From Chiridota heheva (taxonomy: Eukaryota; Echinodermata; Holothuroidea; Apodida; Chiridotidae), in assembly GCA_020152595.1 (NCBI GenBank), contig JAIGNY010001753.1:2299001-2363000 (forward strand): a DNA stretch of 64,000 nt, read 5' to 3'. A model generated the notes under the pieces. That model saw only the letters and a program-made list of their open reading frames with translations. It searched no databases and was not told the origin of the DNA. Shown here piece after piece: positions 23,471 through 36,148 of the stretch. Each line of letters begins with the position of its first letter. Position 1 is the stretch's first letter. Made by a program: the position numbers and the translations under genes.

Positions 23471-25609
23471 GTGTTCAAAAAAAAAAATCATATAAAGATC
23501 TAAATTTGATATCGATCCCAGATATGACCAGATAAAGAATATTGAGCAGATATAACTAAATTGATATAGGTCTAACTTGATATAAACTTTATTTGTCAAA
23601 TGAGCAAATGTTACTGAGATATAAACTTAATATAATCCAGATTTGGACATTTTGTAAGTACTGTAATTAATATCAACTCTTAGGTTCTTTATATCTTCCA
23701 TAGATTTGACCGTTACAAATTACATATTTTGTTATTCAAAAGAGACATTGATTAATAGAGATTTTAAACCAGTCAGACAGTATTTGTCATTGTAATAATT
23801 TCATGTTTTGGAAGTGAACCGACATGTACAAATTAAGTCAACTGACGGATTAAAATATTGTGGATCGCAGGGGCGAACATGCAAAAAGAACGTATATATG
23901 TTAGAAAAAGATTCTTTTTCTATAATACAGCTTTGAAAATTATCGAAGGGTCCCCCTCCCCTATTTGTCAATATCCACCGAAATTTCTGATCCACGCGAA
24001 AAGGTTGATCTGATCGTTTAGGCAGACGAGAATACTTAGGTTGCATTTGTGTATCTGTGTACTATTACGTATCTAGGTACTATTTTCTAATGCGTAATTT
24101 GAAACGCATTCCCTCATTAAGGTTAGAGGAATTGGAGAAAAGGTTTAGACTGCGGTTTCCTGTGTATGTGTGACTGGCCATACGCGATTCCAGAAATGGT
24201 TTACGTATGATTCACCAGGTATTACAAGTAGGCATATTGTGCGGAAATGTAAAAAGTCGGTAAAAACAAGATATTTAGACAGTTTGAGACTGACGAAAAC
24301 TTCGATGGAATTTTTTTGATAAAAGTGAAAATACGATACTTGAACAAATTTCGCTTCCTTTAAATAACAACTACCCTTTCGCGATGTAGGGAGTCGGAAC
24401 AGTGAGATGGTGGATGATGATATGGAATTGGGTGTAACGTCTGGGCCCTTTTCTTTTTGAAATACTAGATGGGGGAGGGGGAGGTGTCCTTTAGTGGCAC
24501 CGGAATCGAGAGGACTTGGGATCAGCACCTTCAATTAAAAAAATGTGTGTGTGTAGGGAGGGGGCTTAAGTCATGGACCCCAAACTTTTGTTCTAAAATG
24601 TATACAATTAATTGGGGAGGGTAGGCTTATAGGCAAACTTTTGTTCTAAAACGTATAAAATTAATTGGGGGGTAGGCTTATAGGCTATCACCACATCAAG
24701 GCAACAATGTGTTTGAAGCAAGCCCAATGCGTGTTTAGGCATGATTTTCACCACAAAAAAATGTCTAAAATCGTAGAGCTTTTGTGGCTTTCCCTTGGGT
24801 CGCACTAGGTTTTTGTCCCTGAACTACATTTAGCCACCCAGTCACTTTGGTTCCTTTCATATACAACCAAACAAATTTAACTCATGAGAAAGAAATGGTT
24901 AAGAAAGCATCACAAATAGTTGGCGCCCTTATCCTCACATTCTGAACAGTTGTTAACAGAAGAAAATTTACTCAACTTTTTTTACTATAGGAACTATTTT
25001 TGGTAAATCATAATTACCGTACACTTTCATAACATATTCAATGGTGTTTAAGTCACAAAATGGCAAAAATATGATGAATGCATAAAGACTTAATTTGAGG
25101 ACTCTGAGATTGCGCAGGCGGGAGTCAATTTGCTATCAATAACTTTGTAGGGGGAGCTAAGTTTCGAATGAAAAACTGTATATAAAAAGGAACCACCAAG
25201 GATTTCTTTAAAAAGGCACTGAAGAGGGTTGAGGAGAAAGGAGTAGGGGGGAAATGGAAGGAAAGAAGGGAGGGATTTGTTGGGGGAAAGAGATGATGGA
25301 ACTTAAAAGAAAGAATATGGGTGGAGGAAGGTCAGCCTAGGCAAATAGTGGGAAGACCCGGGGTATGATAGGAAGGGTGGGATCCGGGGAAAGAAGTGGG
25401 TGGAGTTGCCCAAATGGAGGCACCTCCCCCACTTTATATCACATTTTCGCACAAACGACACTTATCGACAACGTATAAAACTAAGTTTCCAACTTTCAAG
25501 TTCACTGTCTGACTATGTTGAGTTAAGCAACGTATCCAAAACATTATCCAGCTAGACTGCCAGAGGTGTGAGAAGCGCCGGGTGAAGGACTAGGGGAATT
25601 TGAAGTCTA
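23471..25609. other. Interval without recognised gene; 53-bp tandem duplication at 24581-24685
   Basis: CAAACTTTTGTTCTAAAA ... GTAGGCTTATAGG (53 bp) occurs twice in tandem at 24581 and 24634. The open frame at 24145-24534 (minus) has no family resemblance. The segment 25190-25420 is purine-rich (GGAAGG) and low in complexity. Confidence 0.5.
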
Positions 25610-26800
25610 GCAAAATATTTAATTTCTTAAGTCTTTTTGTTATATTTTCAAATGATAGCCATTTCTGTGAAATTTCCTTCATTTTCGTGATATTTTCTTT
25701 AATATTTAGATTTTGGGGAAATTTTCTTCATTTTCGGAAAATTTCCTTCGTTATCAGGAAAATCTGTTTCCAAATACAAAATCAATCTCTTAACGTACAA
25801 AGCCCTGCATGGTCTCGCACCCTCTTACCTGTCTTGCCTCCTTGAAACTTATATCCCGAACAGGTCATTACGATCATCGTCTCTTCAATTTTTGTGTGAG
25901 AAGAAAACCAATTCCAAGGCAGGTGACAGGGCTTTTTCTGTTTGCGCCCCCAAATTATGGAACATCTTGCCTTTCAACATTAGATCAAGTAATTCTCTGG
26001 CCACTTTTAAAACTGCTTTAAAAACTTATTACTTTAAGCTTGCTTTTTATTCGTAGTCATGTATCTTACTTATTTTGTCTTTAGTTTTATGTTTTAGTGC
26101 TATATTTGGCTTTTATCTTTTATGCTATCTTATGTTTTATTTTATTTCACTTCATATTTTGAATTTACTGTTAAGCGCTTTAAGCAGCCCTGTTGATTTA
26201 GCGCTATATAAGTTTTACTTATTATTATATCATTATTATTATTTCGGTAAAATTTCCTAATTTTCGCGATATTTTCTTCAATATTTAAGAAAATTTGTTT
26301 AATTTTTGGAAAATGTCCATGATTTTTGGAAAGTTTCCTTCATTTTGGAATCATTTCTTCAATATTAAAAAAAAAAAATTCTGCAATTTTCGGAAAATTT
26401 TCTGCAATTTTTAAGAAATTTTTCAATCTTTATTATGCAAAAATTTTCTTCAATTTTTGAGTTTTTCTCTCCCAAATTTCGAGAAATTTCCTTCCATTTT
26501 CGGCATTTTCGGGGATTTTCTTTCATTTTCGGAAAATTGTCTTCAATATTGCAGAAGTTTTTTTAAATTTTTGAGTTTTTTTCATTCTAAATTTTTGAAA
26601 AATATTCTTCCATTTTCGGCATTTTGGGGAATTTTTCTTCAATTTTCGTGAAAATTCTTTTATTTTGGGGATATTTTCTTCAATATCTAGGAAGTTTGCT
26701 TCAATGTTCGTGATTTTTCTTTCATATTGGAGATATTTTCTTCAATTTTGGGGAAAATGCCTTCATTCTGCGGAAGTTTCCTTCATTATCGGCATTTTCT
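25610..26800 (+). repeat. Degenerate TTTTCGGAAAATTTCCTTC repeat tract
   Basis: Loose iterations of ATTTTCGGAAAATTTCCTTC with variants TTTTCTTCAATTTTCGG and TTTTGGGGATATTTTCTTCA, period near 20-30 bp. A LINE tail (25785-26243) interrupts it. The same repeat returns in the opposite orientation at 28735-29035. Confidence 0.8.
25785..26243 (+). mobile_element. L2/CR1-group LINE 3' end inserted in TTTTCGG repeat
   Basis: Encodes LTYKALHGLAPSYLSCLLET, then YIPNRSLRSSS and GDRAFSVCAPKLWNILPFNI followed by RSSNSLATFKTALKTY, the end of an L2-type reverse transcriptase ORF. It is in one frame apart from a shift near 25845. The 3' end is TTAAGCGCTTTAAGCAGCCC ... GCGCTATATAAGTTTTACTT with an ATT-repeat tail. 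5'-truncated. Confidence 0.85.
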
Positions 26801-28376
26801 GGAAATTTCTTTGTCCCTATATTTGATACACTGATTTTATGCAATTTCCTATACGGTGCCATACGAACGGTGCATGCAAATTTAGATCTATGTACACGTT
26901 TCACTTAAAAGCATTTTTTATTTAGAAGGGGGAGGGGGTGGAGGGGGTGGGCAGGGGAGATACCTCTAATCCCACTAAAAAAACAAACAAAAAAACATTA
27001 TATCAAATTACGAGACCCATTATACCCGTAACGTCACTATGCCTGCCTGGTGGTTGTACTACAGTTGTTGACAACTTTGAGTGAGCAATTCAACACATAA
27101 AACCCAAGAACTTTTACAAACTCTTATGATATATAATGCCCACCTTCAGACTGTGTGACACATATCACATACACACACACCACACAGACAGTTAGCCCCC
27201 TCCCTCAAAGAAAAAAATAAAAATAAAATCATGGCTTATGCCAGTGCCTAATTCCCTTCATGTCCCGAAGCTTTCTGGAACTTTGCCTCTTGAAAACATA
27301 CCATGCGATTTTAAGTTTCCAGAGGATGTGAAGATGATTTATGCGGATATCTTTGATCAATTTTGATAGTTTGACTTCTCAAGGGCAATTATACAAGCTT
27401 GTACATTGTAAAATCATTGTAAAATCTCGAAAATTGTTACTGAAGTTTTGTGGTGCCTATTTTGTGTGCAACCCTTTTTTGTTGAGAAAGTGCTCTTTCG
27501 AAATCTAAAAGAAAAATAAGCACCTGGAATTTTTAAGTTTGTTGCCCTTCTGTACGGAAAGCGAATTCTCTTCTTAAATTTCTGATGATGGGTTTGGTGT
27601 GAGAGCCCTTTTGTCCCATTTAATCCGGTTCTGGATTGAATATACCTTGGCGGTACTGTCAAAATAAAGTTTTGTCAACGATTTACTATAATTCGATTGC
27701 AAGTGACTTGAGGTGACCTGACTTCCCTGATTGCACCATCTGAAGTAAATGTTTCAAAGATGTTTTTTTTTTATGCATTATTGGAAGGACGAACTCGTAA
27801 TTCGTTGGAAAGATCCTTTTTTTTTTTCAAATCCTCGTCACTTCTTTCTGGCATGGAAAGTTAGCAATCGAATATTTTTTTCTTCAAATATGTATAAATG
27901 AAAGAAAAGGAAAACAACTGCACCCGTGACAAACAAATGCTCTTTTATGGACTCCGATTCAAATTGTGTTTTTCCAGACAGACCGTTTTCTGGTTGCGGA
28001 AAACAAATCCACTATCCACAGACAATTCACAGCCTTCTTACTTTAGACGCGCACCACGCAGGTTTTATGCAGTCAGACCAGGCTAAGTTTCTTCAGAACA
28101 ATTGAGATCAAAATGGAAATCATGCATGTGTCACCATAGGCTAAACGTTAAGATTGAATACAAATTTGTTGAGAGGCCTCCAAAAAACTCAGCATTTTAT
28201 CGAGTGTCGTTTTACAGGATTTCAAAACACATTTTGTCCTAAAAAGTCCTCGGTACATGGTAAGGGGCCCGCGAGTCCAGAATGATGTCAGGGAGAGCAG
28301 GCCGATGATTTGGGAACACATTTGGACGACAGCTCTGATAAAATATTACACTTGTTTTAGACGTAGAAAGTAGGGA
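26801..28376. other. Interval without recognised gene; G-run at 26928-26956
   Basis: A plus-strand G-rich stretch (GGGGGAGGGGGTGGAGGGGG, then TGGGCAGGGG) at about 26928-26956 fits a G-quadruplex pattern. The rest is AT-rich with no recognisable frame. Confidence 0.5.
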
Positions 28377-28396
28377 AAGTAGAAGCGTAGGAAGTA
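28377..28396. repeat. Left target-site duplication of SINE
   Basis: AAGTAGAAGCGTAGGAAGTA here matches AAGTAGAGGCGTAGGAAGTA at 28562-28581 in 19 of 20 positions. Confidence 0.88.
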
Positions 28397-28561
28397 AACC
28401 TCCGTGGTGTAGTGGTTAGTGCTTTGTTCTCTCATCCGCACGCCCCGGGTTCGTATCCCGGTGGGTTTGTCAACCAGTGTTCACAACTGGTTATCAAAGT
28501 GGTCGTCTTGATATAATGTCCAGCAATGGATGCTTTCTTGCTATGCTATTCTAAGTTTGGG
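28397..28561 (+). mobile_element. tRNA-derived SINE with 20-bp target-site duplication
   Basis: The tRNA-like head (28397-28470) has an A box TGGTGTAGTGG (28405-28415), a B box GGTTCGTATCC (28448-28458) and a perfect T arm (CCGGG/CCCGG). The acceptor stem is imperfect and no good anticodon stem forms, so it is not a tRNA gene. About 90 bp of body follow, including CAACCAGTGTTCACAACTGG, which is partly self-complementary. The 20-bp duplication, nearly identical on both sides, points to LINE-mediated insertion that is not ancient. Confidence 0.85.
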
Positions 28562-28581
28562 AAGTAGAGGCGTAGGAAGTA
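28562..28581. repeat. Right target-site duplication of SINE
   Basis: Pairs with 28377-28396, one mismatch in 20. Confidence 0.88.
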
Positions 28582-28734
28582 GGGGAGGGGCAGTATCCTC
28601 ATGAGAAGATTTCAACTTCCCGGCTGAATACTTTCTTCCCGGATGGGAGATAAAATTGAGGAATAGTTAACATCAAATTGAAAAATTACGTAAATCTAAG
28701 GTGAAATTAAGGACAAATTTGGTTACATTATAGA

Positions 28735-29035
28735 AATATAAGGTAAAACAATATGAGCAACATTTCCCAGAAATTGAGAGACATTTCCCAAAAACTTGAG
28801 GAAATTGAAGAAATTTTCCCGAAAATGGAAGAAAACTTTCCCAAAATGAATAAAATTTTCCAAAAATTGAAGATTTCCCAAAAAGGAAGGTAATTATTAA
28901 GTAAAATTATAAGAAAATTTAGCAACATTTCCAAGAACTTGAAGAAAATTTCCCTGAAATGAAGGAAATTGAAGGCAATTTTCCGAAATGAAAGAAATTT
29001 CCAAAAATTGAAAGAGATTTCCAGACAATTATTAT
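28735..29035 (-). repeat. Degenerate GAAATTTTCC repeat, inverse of the 25610-26800 tract
   Basis: Iterations such as TTTCCCAAAAATTGAAG and AATTTTCCGAAATGAAAG are the reverse complement of the TTTTCGG units on the left, so the two tracts form a divergent inverted pair about 2 kb apart. Confidence 0.7.
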
Positions 29036-31429
29036 TAAATCATCTGATAACTGTACCTCTAATGTATCTAATATTTACCTTGCTTTTGATTTTTTGGGTA
29101 CAGAAAATAAAGGGGGAAGGGGGGGGGGCACGTTCCCTTCGCATCACCTCCCCATAATTCCCCCTTCCTCCGTGCACTATAGACATAGTTACCGGGAGGA
29201 GGGGCGCTTAAGAGTTTAATCCCCAAGTCAAACTGGGGCTGAAGCAGACACGTAGCCATAATTTTGAAAGATGGGGAGAAGGAGCCAACCTTTTTGAAAA
29301 ATATTTTGGACCTGAGTGACCGGAGTTGTCACCGGATCAATTTAACAATGGCGTAGATCCATATTAAAAAGTTGGGTTGAAAGGTGTGGAAATAATACAT
29401 TATTGGCGCGTTTTGTGTGGCATGAGTTTTATAGGCCAACTTAAGGGCCCTGGTGGGATCCAGGGGCGAAGTGCTGCGGTCCAGAAGTCAAAGCCCCTAA
29501 AAGCTTTACGATTTTAGTATTTTCATAGGCTTTTCATGGTAACATCTTCGCTGCAAATGATTTTTGAAATCTTCAAGTGTCCCTTTACTTGAAAAAAATT
29601 ATCAGCCTCTTCATTCCTAATTCTTATGCATCTTGTTTAATTTGTTTTAGGCTAGTATCATTTTGTTTTTCGAGTTTAGAAAGCTATTGTGTTTTTCTTT
29701 TTATTTGCAAAGAAAATTTGAAAATTTAACCCATGATCCTATTCATATAAGGCCTAAGTAAAAGTTATACATAGGCCGCACCTGGTAACTTTGGATTCAA
29801 GAATGAACTTAATAAGAGACATTGACACGAATGCACATGCAGTGTTTTACATAATTTTTGAATTAAATGAAGTAGACAAACTCAGAAGCATAACCGTTAC
29901 AATAATCTAAAAAAACTCCCTAAAAACAATCGACATTTAGGAAAGGGGGAGGGGAGCCTCGGCTCTCACGGCTTCCCTTTGGTGACGTGCCTAGGCTGGA
30001 GTGTACTTCAGCCTCTACTTTTTCAGGTAACTTTCTTGCTTTCATTAAATAATCAGCAATACCTTCCTTAAGCAATTTAGTAACACTTTTTTTGGAGAAA
30101 GATTTTCGGAAAAGATAATTATATTTGTTTATTATGGAGAGGGGGAGGGGGAGGGGGTTCATGAGTGTCACGGTCTGAAACTTCAGAAGAAAAACATTTG
30201 TCTTCCTATGCATATGCCTCCGTACACATCTTATTCACCTCCCCGCTATTAACTACGGTCTTACAACGAGTTCTGTTTATTGAAAAACATCGATATCGTT
30301 GACATTTTCTCAAAAATTACTTCTCAATCAAGTGGAATTTTGATACCTCGGTCATGAGGACAAAGCGTTAAAGGTCTGCGCAGTTTAGAGATATTACTTC
30401 AGTTTGTAATAATCTGTGGTAAAATTTCGTTTTCTGTGAGAGCATGTTAAACTTTAAAGTACTTGAGTACTTGGTAGCCTAGGCCTACCTAAAACTTGAA
30501 AATTTGAGGCAATTGACAAATTTACTTTTTCGAAATAAAGTGCAACTTATCATTTTATATAAACTAATGAGTTAGAGTGGGTAATATGTTGGAAGTTACT
30601 CAACTAATACATCATTTACACATTTTATGTTTTATTTTTCGTTTGATGTAAACATATTTCAAGATGATGTATTTTGCAATTCACATGTTGCAATTTCGCT
30701 GCAAGCGAAATTAATTCCTTTGCAATTTTCTTCAAATAATCTGTATGCTAAAGATTTGTTCCAGTGGGGAAAGGGACACACGATTCGTAAGTTTTGAAAA
30801 GCCAAGCACTTGATATATCTTGTATTTCAAATTATAAAGGGCGGTATGGACTATGGGCGTGTTGTTTATATCGGTATGTGATAGCCAAGAAGCTTAGATC
30901 ATGTAGGCCTATTCCGCGAATAAAACTTTCACTAGGACCTAGGGAACTAATAATTCAAATTAAGGTTGTGTAGCCTGTATTACTATACTAGCTTACATCT
31001 GTAGGTGCTACATAACCTCATCCTTTCAAAAGAAAACGTCCTCGTTTAAAACTATAACTAAACAAAAACTCTTGTTGGAAACGAAATGTTAAAAAAATAG
31101 GCCTAGCCAAACTCGTAATCGTATAGGCTAGGCCCAGGGTCTACACAAATTAGCATAATGCATCGCCATACTTTCTTAACTCGGTGCATTCTAAGCTCAT
31201 CACAGAAATGTATAAGAACAACCAAAACTAAAGACCAAAATTATATATGATTAATCATCCGATGCGCAACTTTAATTATCTGTTTTACCAAGCGATTATT
31301 AATTTAAGTAGGCATAAATTCCTAGCTAACTCTAGATATTGAAACAAATGGGTGGTTATTGAACTTACTACACCTTTACCATTTTAATTATTCATCAATT
31401 GATTATTGTATCAGACTTTTGCTAAAAAT
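29036..31429. other. Interval without recognised gene; G-runs
   Basis: G-rich plus-strand stretches at about 29112-29130 and 30136-30158 (GGGGGAGGGGGAGGGGG) may form quadruplexes. Otherwise AT-rich with TAGGCCTA words. No gene recognised. Confidence 0.5.
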
Positions 31430-33420
31430 TTAAGGGTAAACAAACAGTCATAATCATCAAGATACCTAGGTGGAACAACTGGACATGGCGCGGTGTAAAT
31501 ATTTGAATTGGCACAGGGAGAGAGCCAGACAAAGAAGAGAAGCGTTGTGTTGGGAAGATTTTGCTGCCATTCAGTTGGCGGCCTGTGGATGCTGGTTGAT
31601 GGTGGATTTTGCTGGCAAGTAGGATTGTTTGCGGTGGTTGGATGTGGGGTTGCGTTATATTTTGTGGTGAAGGCAATTGAGATTGATAGGGTTTCAGTCG
31701 GTTGTGGTGGATGACTTATTGATGTGCCCCTTCAACGTGTTTCTAACTTCTTTCTTTGGTTTGTTGGCATGTCTATCTAGACAAGGTCACCGGGCTTGTA
31801 GAAGCAAAAGCGCATGTTGGAATCGTGGTAGAATTGTTGACGACTTTGGGTATGTTATGAGGTTTCTGTTAAGTGATCAAAAGTGTTTTGAAGTCGATGT
31901 TTCAGAGAAGATGCGTATTCTGCTGGCGTGCCGACAATGACATTAGATTGGGCTTCAGGTATTGCAAATAAAGCTGTTGGAGGTAGTCTTAGTTTCCGAC
32001 CGTGTGCTTGGTAGTATGGGGTATATCGAGTGCTGTTGTGCTGTGATGAATTATAATTAATATGTAATTTCTACCTGTGGTAGGAAAACATCCCATTTGG
32101 TATTGGAGCTAGTACAATGCGAGAGTTGATCTTTAAGAGTACGATTAAACCTTTCGATAGGACAGTCTGACTGGGGGTTGTATGGAGTGGTTCATGTTTG
32201 AGTGATTCCAAGGCATCGGCATAGCTCTTTCACCAAATCTCCCTCAAACTGCCTTCCTTGATCAGTGTGTAGGCGTTCTGGAATTCCATGTTCTCGAACG
32301 TAGTGTGAAAAATACACTTTGCAACAGTGGCGGCTCTTTGATCAGGTAATAGGTAAAGGTTCACATATTTGATCAAATGGTTCATTGTTACAAGGATGTA
32401 GTGATTCCCTTTTGTTATCACTGGGAGTTCTGTTATGTCGGCGAAAACCATCTCGAACGGATTAGGTCTTACAAAGCTGTATAGGGGGGCTTTGTGGAGA
32501 GGTGACAGTTTGTGTCTGGTTCACAGGTGAGGCAAATATTATAGTGTTAGGATATGTCCTTTCTCATATTAGGCCAGTAACATATGCTGTCCTTAATTTG
32601 TATAAGCATTTAGTCAGGCCTCAGCTTGAGTATGCTATTCAGGCTTGGAGTCCCTTTTATGAAAAGGATAAGTTTATTTTGGAGCAGGTTCAGCAAAGAG
32701 CCACTAGACTTTTCGGAAGTAAGGAATCAATCTTATGGATCTAGGTTGTGAATTCTTGGTTTGACCACGCTTGAGTTGAGAAGAGTCCGTGGTGATATAC
32801 ATGTATATGAATCAGGTTTTTAAATTCCTATCTGGTAGTGATGCTTTTGACTTTGTGTAATTTCTTGCATGTTTCAGCTAATCCTCATGTGACACATGGT
32901 AACAGTTTGAAGTTGACCAAAGAGTTCTCACGGATGGTTATTCAGCATTTTGTGCCTAAGTGGGTAGTTAGCTCTAATTCTGTTCACAATTTCGAAGTTA
33001 ATATTGATAAGTTCTTTACTAACTCTGGGTGTCTTTGATTAATATTATTCTTAATACTATTTTTTGTAGTAGTGATGGTGTTACTTTGGGCTTTTTAGCC
33101 CGTCATCTTGTTATGTTATGGTAAATGGACGACTATCAAAAACTGCTTTATTTTCACTTTCACAAATCACAACTTTAAAATCATCCTTTTCAGGCTGAGC
33201 TAGAGAGTCCCAGTAGCTAAAGGTGGCACCTGAAAGTCATGCAGGTAAAAGAAAAGGTAAATTTGACTTGTTAAAATTAGAGGAGGCTTCAACAGCGACC
33301 TCTAAACGGCGACACCACTTTCCAAAATCCTCACTTCCATTACCACTGAACGCTACAGGAAGTTCTATTCTAAAAGTAGGCCTTTTAGAATAAGTATGCG
33401 TACCTGTATCTTCGGTCATT
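31430..33420 (-). mobile_element. Ty3/Gypsy LTR retrotransposon fossil, broken
   Basis: Minus-strand remains of a Ty3/Gypsy (Metaviridae-like) element. A gag-like portion lies at about 33115-33420 (FRIELPVAFSGNGSEDF, then KWCRRLEVAVEAS). An integrase core and C-terminal region lie at about 31430-32470 (for example NHYILVTMNHLIKYVNLY). A CR1-like LINE copy lies between the two parts, and no protease or reverse transcriptase region was recognised. No LTRs could be defined. Clearly broken, with many disruptions, and probably old. Confidence 0.78.
32525..33118 (+). mobile_element. CR1-like LINE 3' end, copy 2, lying within the Gypsy fossil
   Basis: Encodes NLYKHLVRPQLEYAIQAWSP, then LEQVQQRATRLFGSKES, a conserved segment after the reverse transcriptase. 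Next come the LTTLELRRVRGD, NSLKLTKEFSRMVIQHF and VVSSNSVHNFEVNIDKFF regions shared with copy 1. The 3' end is AGCCCGTCATCTTGTTATGT with a short TTATG repeat. It has shifts and stops. It provides the uninterrupted target sequence for the hAT-like insertion at 14511. Confidence 0.82.
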
Positions 33421-33675
33421 TTGCTTGTGAAGTAATATATGGAAAGTACAAAATATTCTACAAAAGGACTTAGAATATCTGGTATCTTCTCTGATAAAAA
33501 TTAATGGGAACATATAGACAGATAGATAAATATGTATATAGGGAATACCAGGCATATTTCTTCAGTAGTAAGCACATTGATAGTTAAAGAACCTTTGTTT
33601 TTCGGTACCGGTACCTCTTTAACCTCTTAATACTCAATACACCTGTATGGTATTGCACCATGAGATAAATACAAA
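33421..33675. other. Short interval, nothing recognised
   Basis: AT-rich; contains TCGGTACCGGTACC but no gene. Confidence 0.4.
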
Positions 33676-34782
33676 TTAACTCAAATTCACCAATTCAGAA
33701 CTCAAATATCACCTTCACAATAACACAAACTAATAACTCAGATATCACCTCTACAATAAACCAAATGGATAACCCAAATATCACCTTTACAATAACACAA
33801 ACTGATAACCCAAATATCACCTTTACAATAACACAAACTGATAACTCAGATATCACCTTTACAATAAACCAAATGGATAACTCAAATATCACCTTTACAA
33901 TATCATACAAACTGATAACTCAAATATAACCTTTACAATATCATAAACTGATAACTCAGATATCACCTTTACAATAACACAAACTGATAACTCAGATATC
34001 ACCTTCACAATATCACTAACTGATAACTCAGATATCACCTTTACAATAATCCAAATGGATAACTCAGATATCACCTTTACAATAAACCAAATGGATAACT
34101 CAAATATCACCTTTACAATAACACAAACTGATAACTCAGATATCACCTCTACAATAAACCAAATGGATAACTCAAATATCACCTTTACAATAACACAAAC
34201 TGATAACTCAAATATCACCTTTACAATAAACCAAATGGATAACTCAAATATCACCTTTACAATAAACCAAATAGATAACCCAAATATCACCTTCTCAATA
34301 AACACAAACTGATAACTCAAATATCACCTTTACAATAAGACAAACTGATAACTCAGATAACACCTTTACAATAAACCAAATGGATAACTCAAATATCACC
34401 TTCTCAATAACACACAACTGATAACTCAAATATCACCTTTACAATAAACCAAATGGATAACTCAAATATCACCTTTACAATAAACCAAATAGATAACCCA
34501 AATATCACCTTCTCAATAACACACAAACTGATAACTCAAATATCACCTTTACAATAAGACAAACTGATAACTCAGATAACACCTTTACAATAAACCAAAT
34601 GGATAACTCAAATATCACCTTCTCAATAACACACAAACTGATAACTCAAATATCACCTTTACAATAAGACAAACGGATAACTCAGATAACACCTTTACAA
34701 TAAACCAAATGGATAACTCAAATATCACCTTCTCAATAACACACAAACTGATAACTCGAATATTACCTCTACAATAAACCAA
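33676..34782. repeat. 36-bp minisatellite with 110-bp higher-order units at its right end
   Basis: Core GATAACTCAAATATCACCTT followed by TACAATAAACCAAATG or TACAATAACACAAACT; these two variants tend to alternate. From about 34310 a three-unit block with TTCTCAATAACACAC recurs every 110 bp (ACACAAACTG at 34521, 34631 and 34741). About 30 units. The 36-bp length leaves frames open on both strands (minus: FIVKVIFELSIW), taken as artefact. Confidence 0.96.
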
Positions 34783-36148
34783 TTTTTTACTGCCAAGAAA
34801 ATTTTTACACTGGTAAGCACCTTTGTACCGAAAAATACTCATATATTTTTCAATAATGATTGTCAGTAAACAACAAGTTTGACACTTGTGCAGTGCTTAT
34901 AGACACTACACTGCACCAATAAGTTGATAAAGAAAACTTGAATAACCAGTTCACTCATTCTTTAGGTTTCTCTTATCAGTCAAGTAACTGATACAGATAA
35001 AGGACGATTGAGAAAAAGTGATATTAATGATAGAAAGGTTGTTGGAATGTGGTGTGACATGTAGACCTTGATTCATGATACACTGGTCAATATACCCGTT
35101 TACTAAATGTAAAATAAATAGAACTAGATCACAATAATATTTGCATATACCAACATTTCTTTGAACAATGCATTGTTTAAATTGGGCTTTTCACTTTAGT
35201 GATAACCCACTTGACACTCCAAAATCCTTTTGACAAAAGTCAGCTATGAGCGGGCTCTAAAATATACAATTGAATGATTGAAATTAATCTTCAACATACA
35301 ACAATGTCAATAACAGCCCTTCAAGAATTCCACCAATCAAAGGGATAGCATACAACCTTAAGTGACCTGATGAGGACAAGGTCATTTTAGCAGAACCTAC
35401 ATTCTTGTACAAAGAACTTTCATGTTTAAAAAAAAAAAAGATTAACAAAATTACTGGAAGGCCCTTGTTTATTAATGTCTGACATGGGAATAATAAATGA
35501 TAATAATACAAAAATTAGAATAGCATATGATTCCTCTCAAAACTACAGGGGAATTTTTTAATACTTCCGAGAATAAAAATAAGATATGTCCAGCATTTAG
35601 CAAAGTAAAAACTTGCAACTGAAAAGGGGGAAGAGTTAACAAATAGCTTGGAGAAAAAAATTTAACAACCTCAAAAACATAATTCAACTATAGGGAAAAA
35701 CATAAGTATCTCAAAAATAGAAATCAACCATTAAGCAAAACTTGTACTTTACCTCAGTAATTAAATAACTCCAATATTTCCATACATAAAATTATTTCAA
35801 ATATTTAATTCGTGATATGATGATAATGAATGATGGTCCAGCATTTAAATATTCAACTGATATTTGTATTGATAATCAAAATGCTAAGAGTTGCATTTCA
35901 AACGACCCTGAATGAAACTCAAAATACTTTCCTTATACAAAATTATTTCACACAACTGCCTTATCCGTGATATACATGTGAGTAACAGATAGTCCATCAC
36001 ATAATTATGGTTAATGGATTTGTTTATTAAATTGCATTTCAGATTAACTTGGATCCAAATTTTTTTATAATAATTTCCCCAATTAAGCTATTATAAATAT
36101 TAGCTGTTATGAATCACTTCTGCTGCTTTAAATGTTTAAAGTGTTTAA
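34783..36148. other. AT-rich interval without recognised gene
   Basis: No protein-like frame or repeat boundary. The last four bases (TTAA, 36145-36148) are the target site of the following MITE. Confidence 0.45.

Noticed and set aside
24145-24534. 129-codon minus open frame
   Set aside because: No family resemblance, no repeats or splice context; likely chance.
28397-28470. Functional tRNA gene
   Set aside because: A and B boxes and the T arm are good, but the acceptor and anticodon stems fail and the unit has a SINE body with a 20-bp target duplication.
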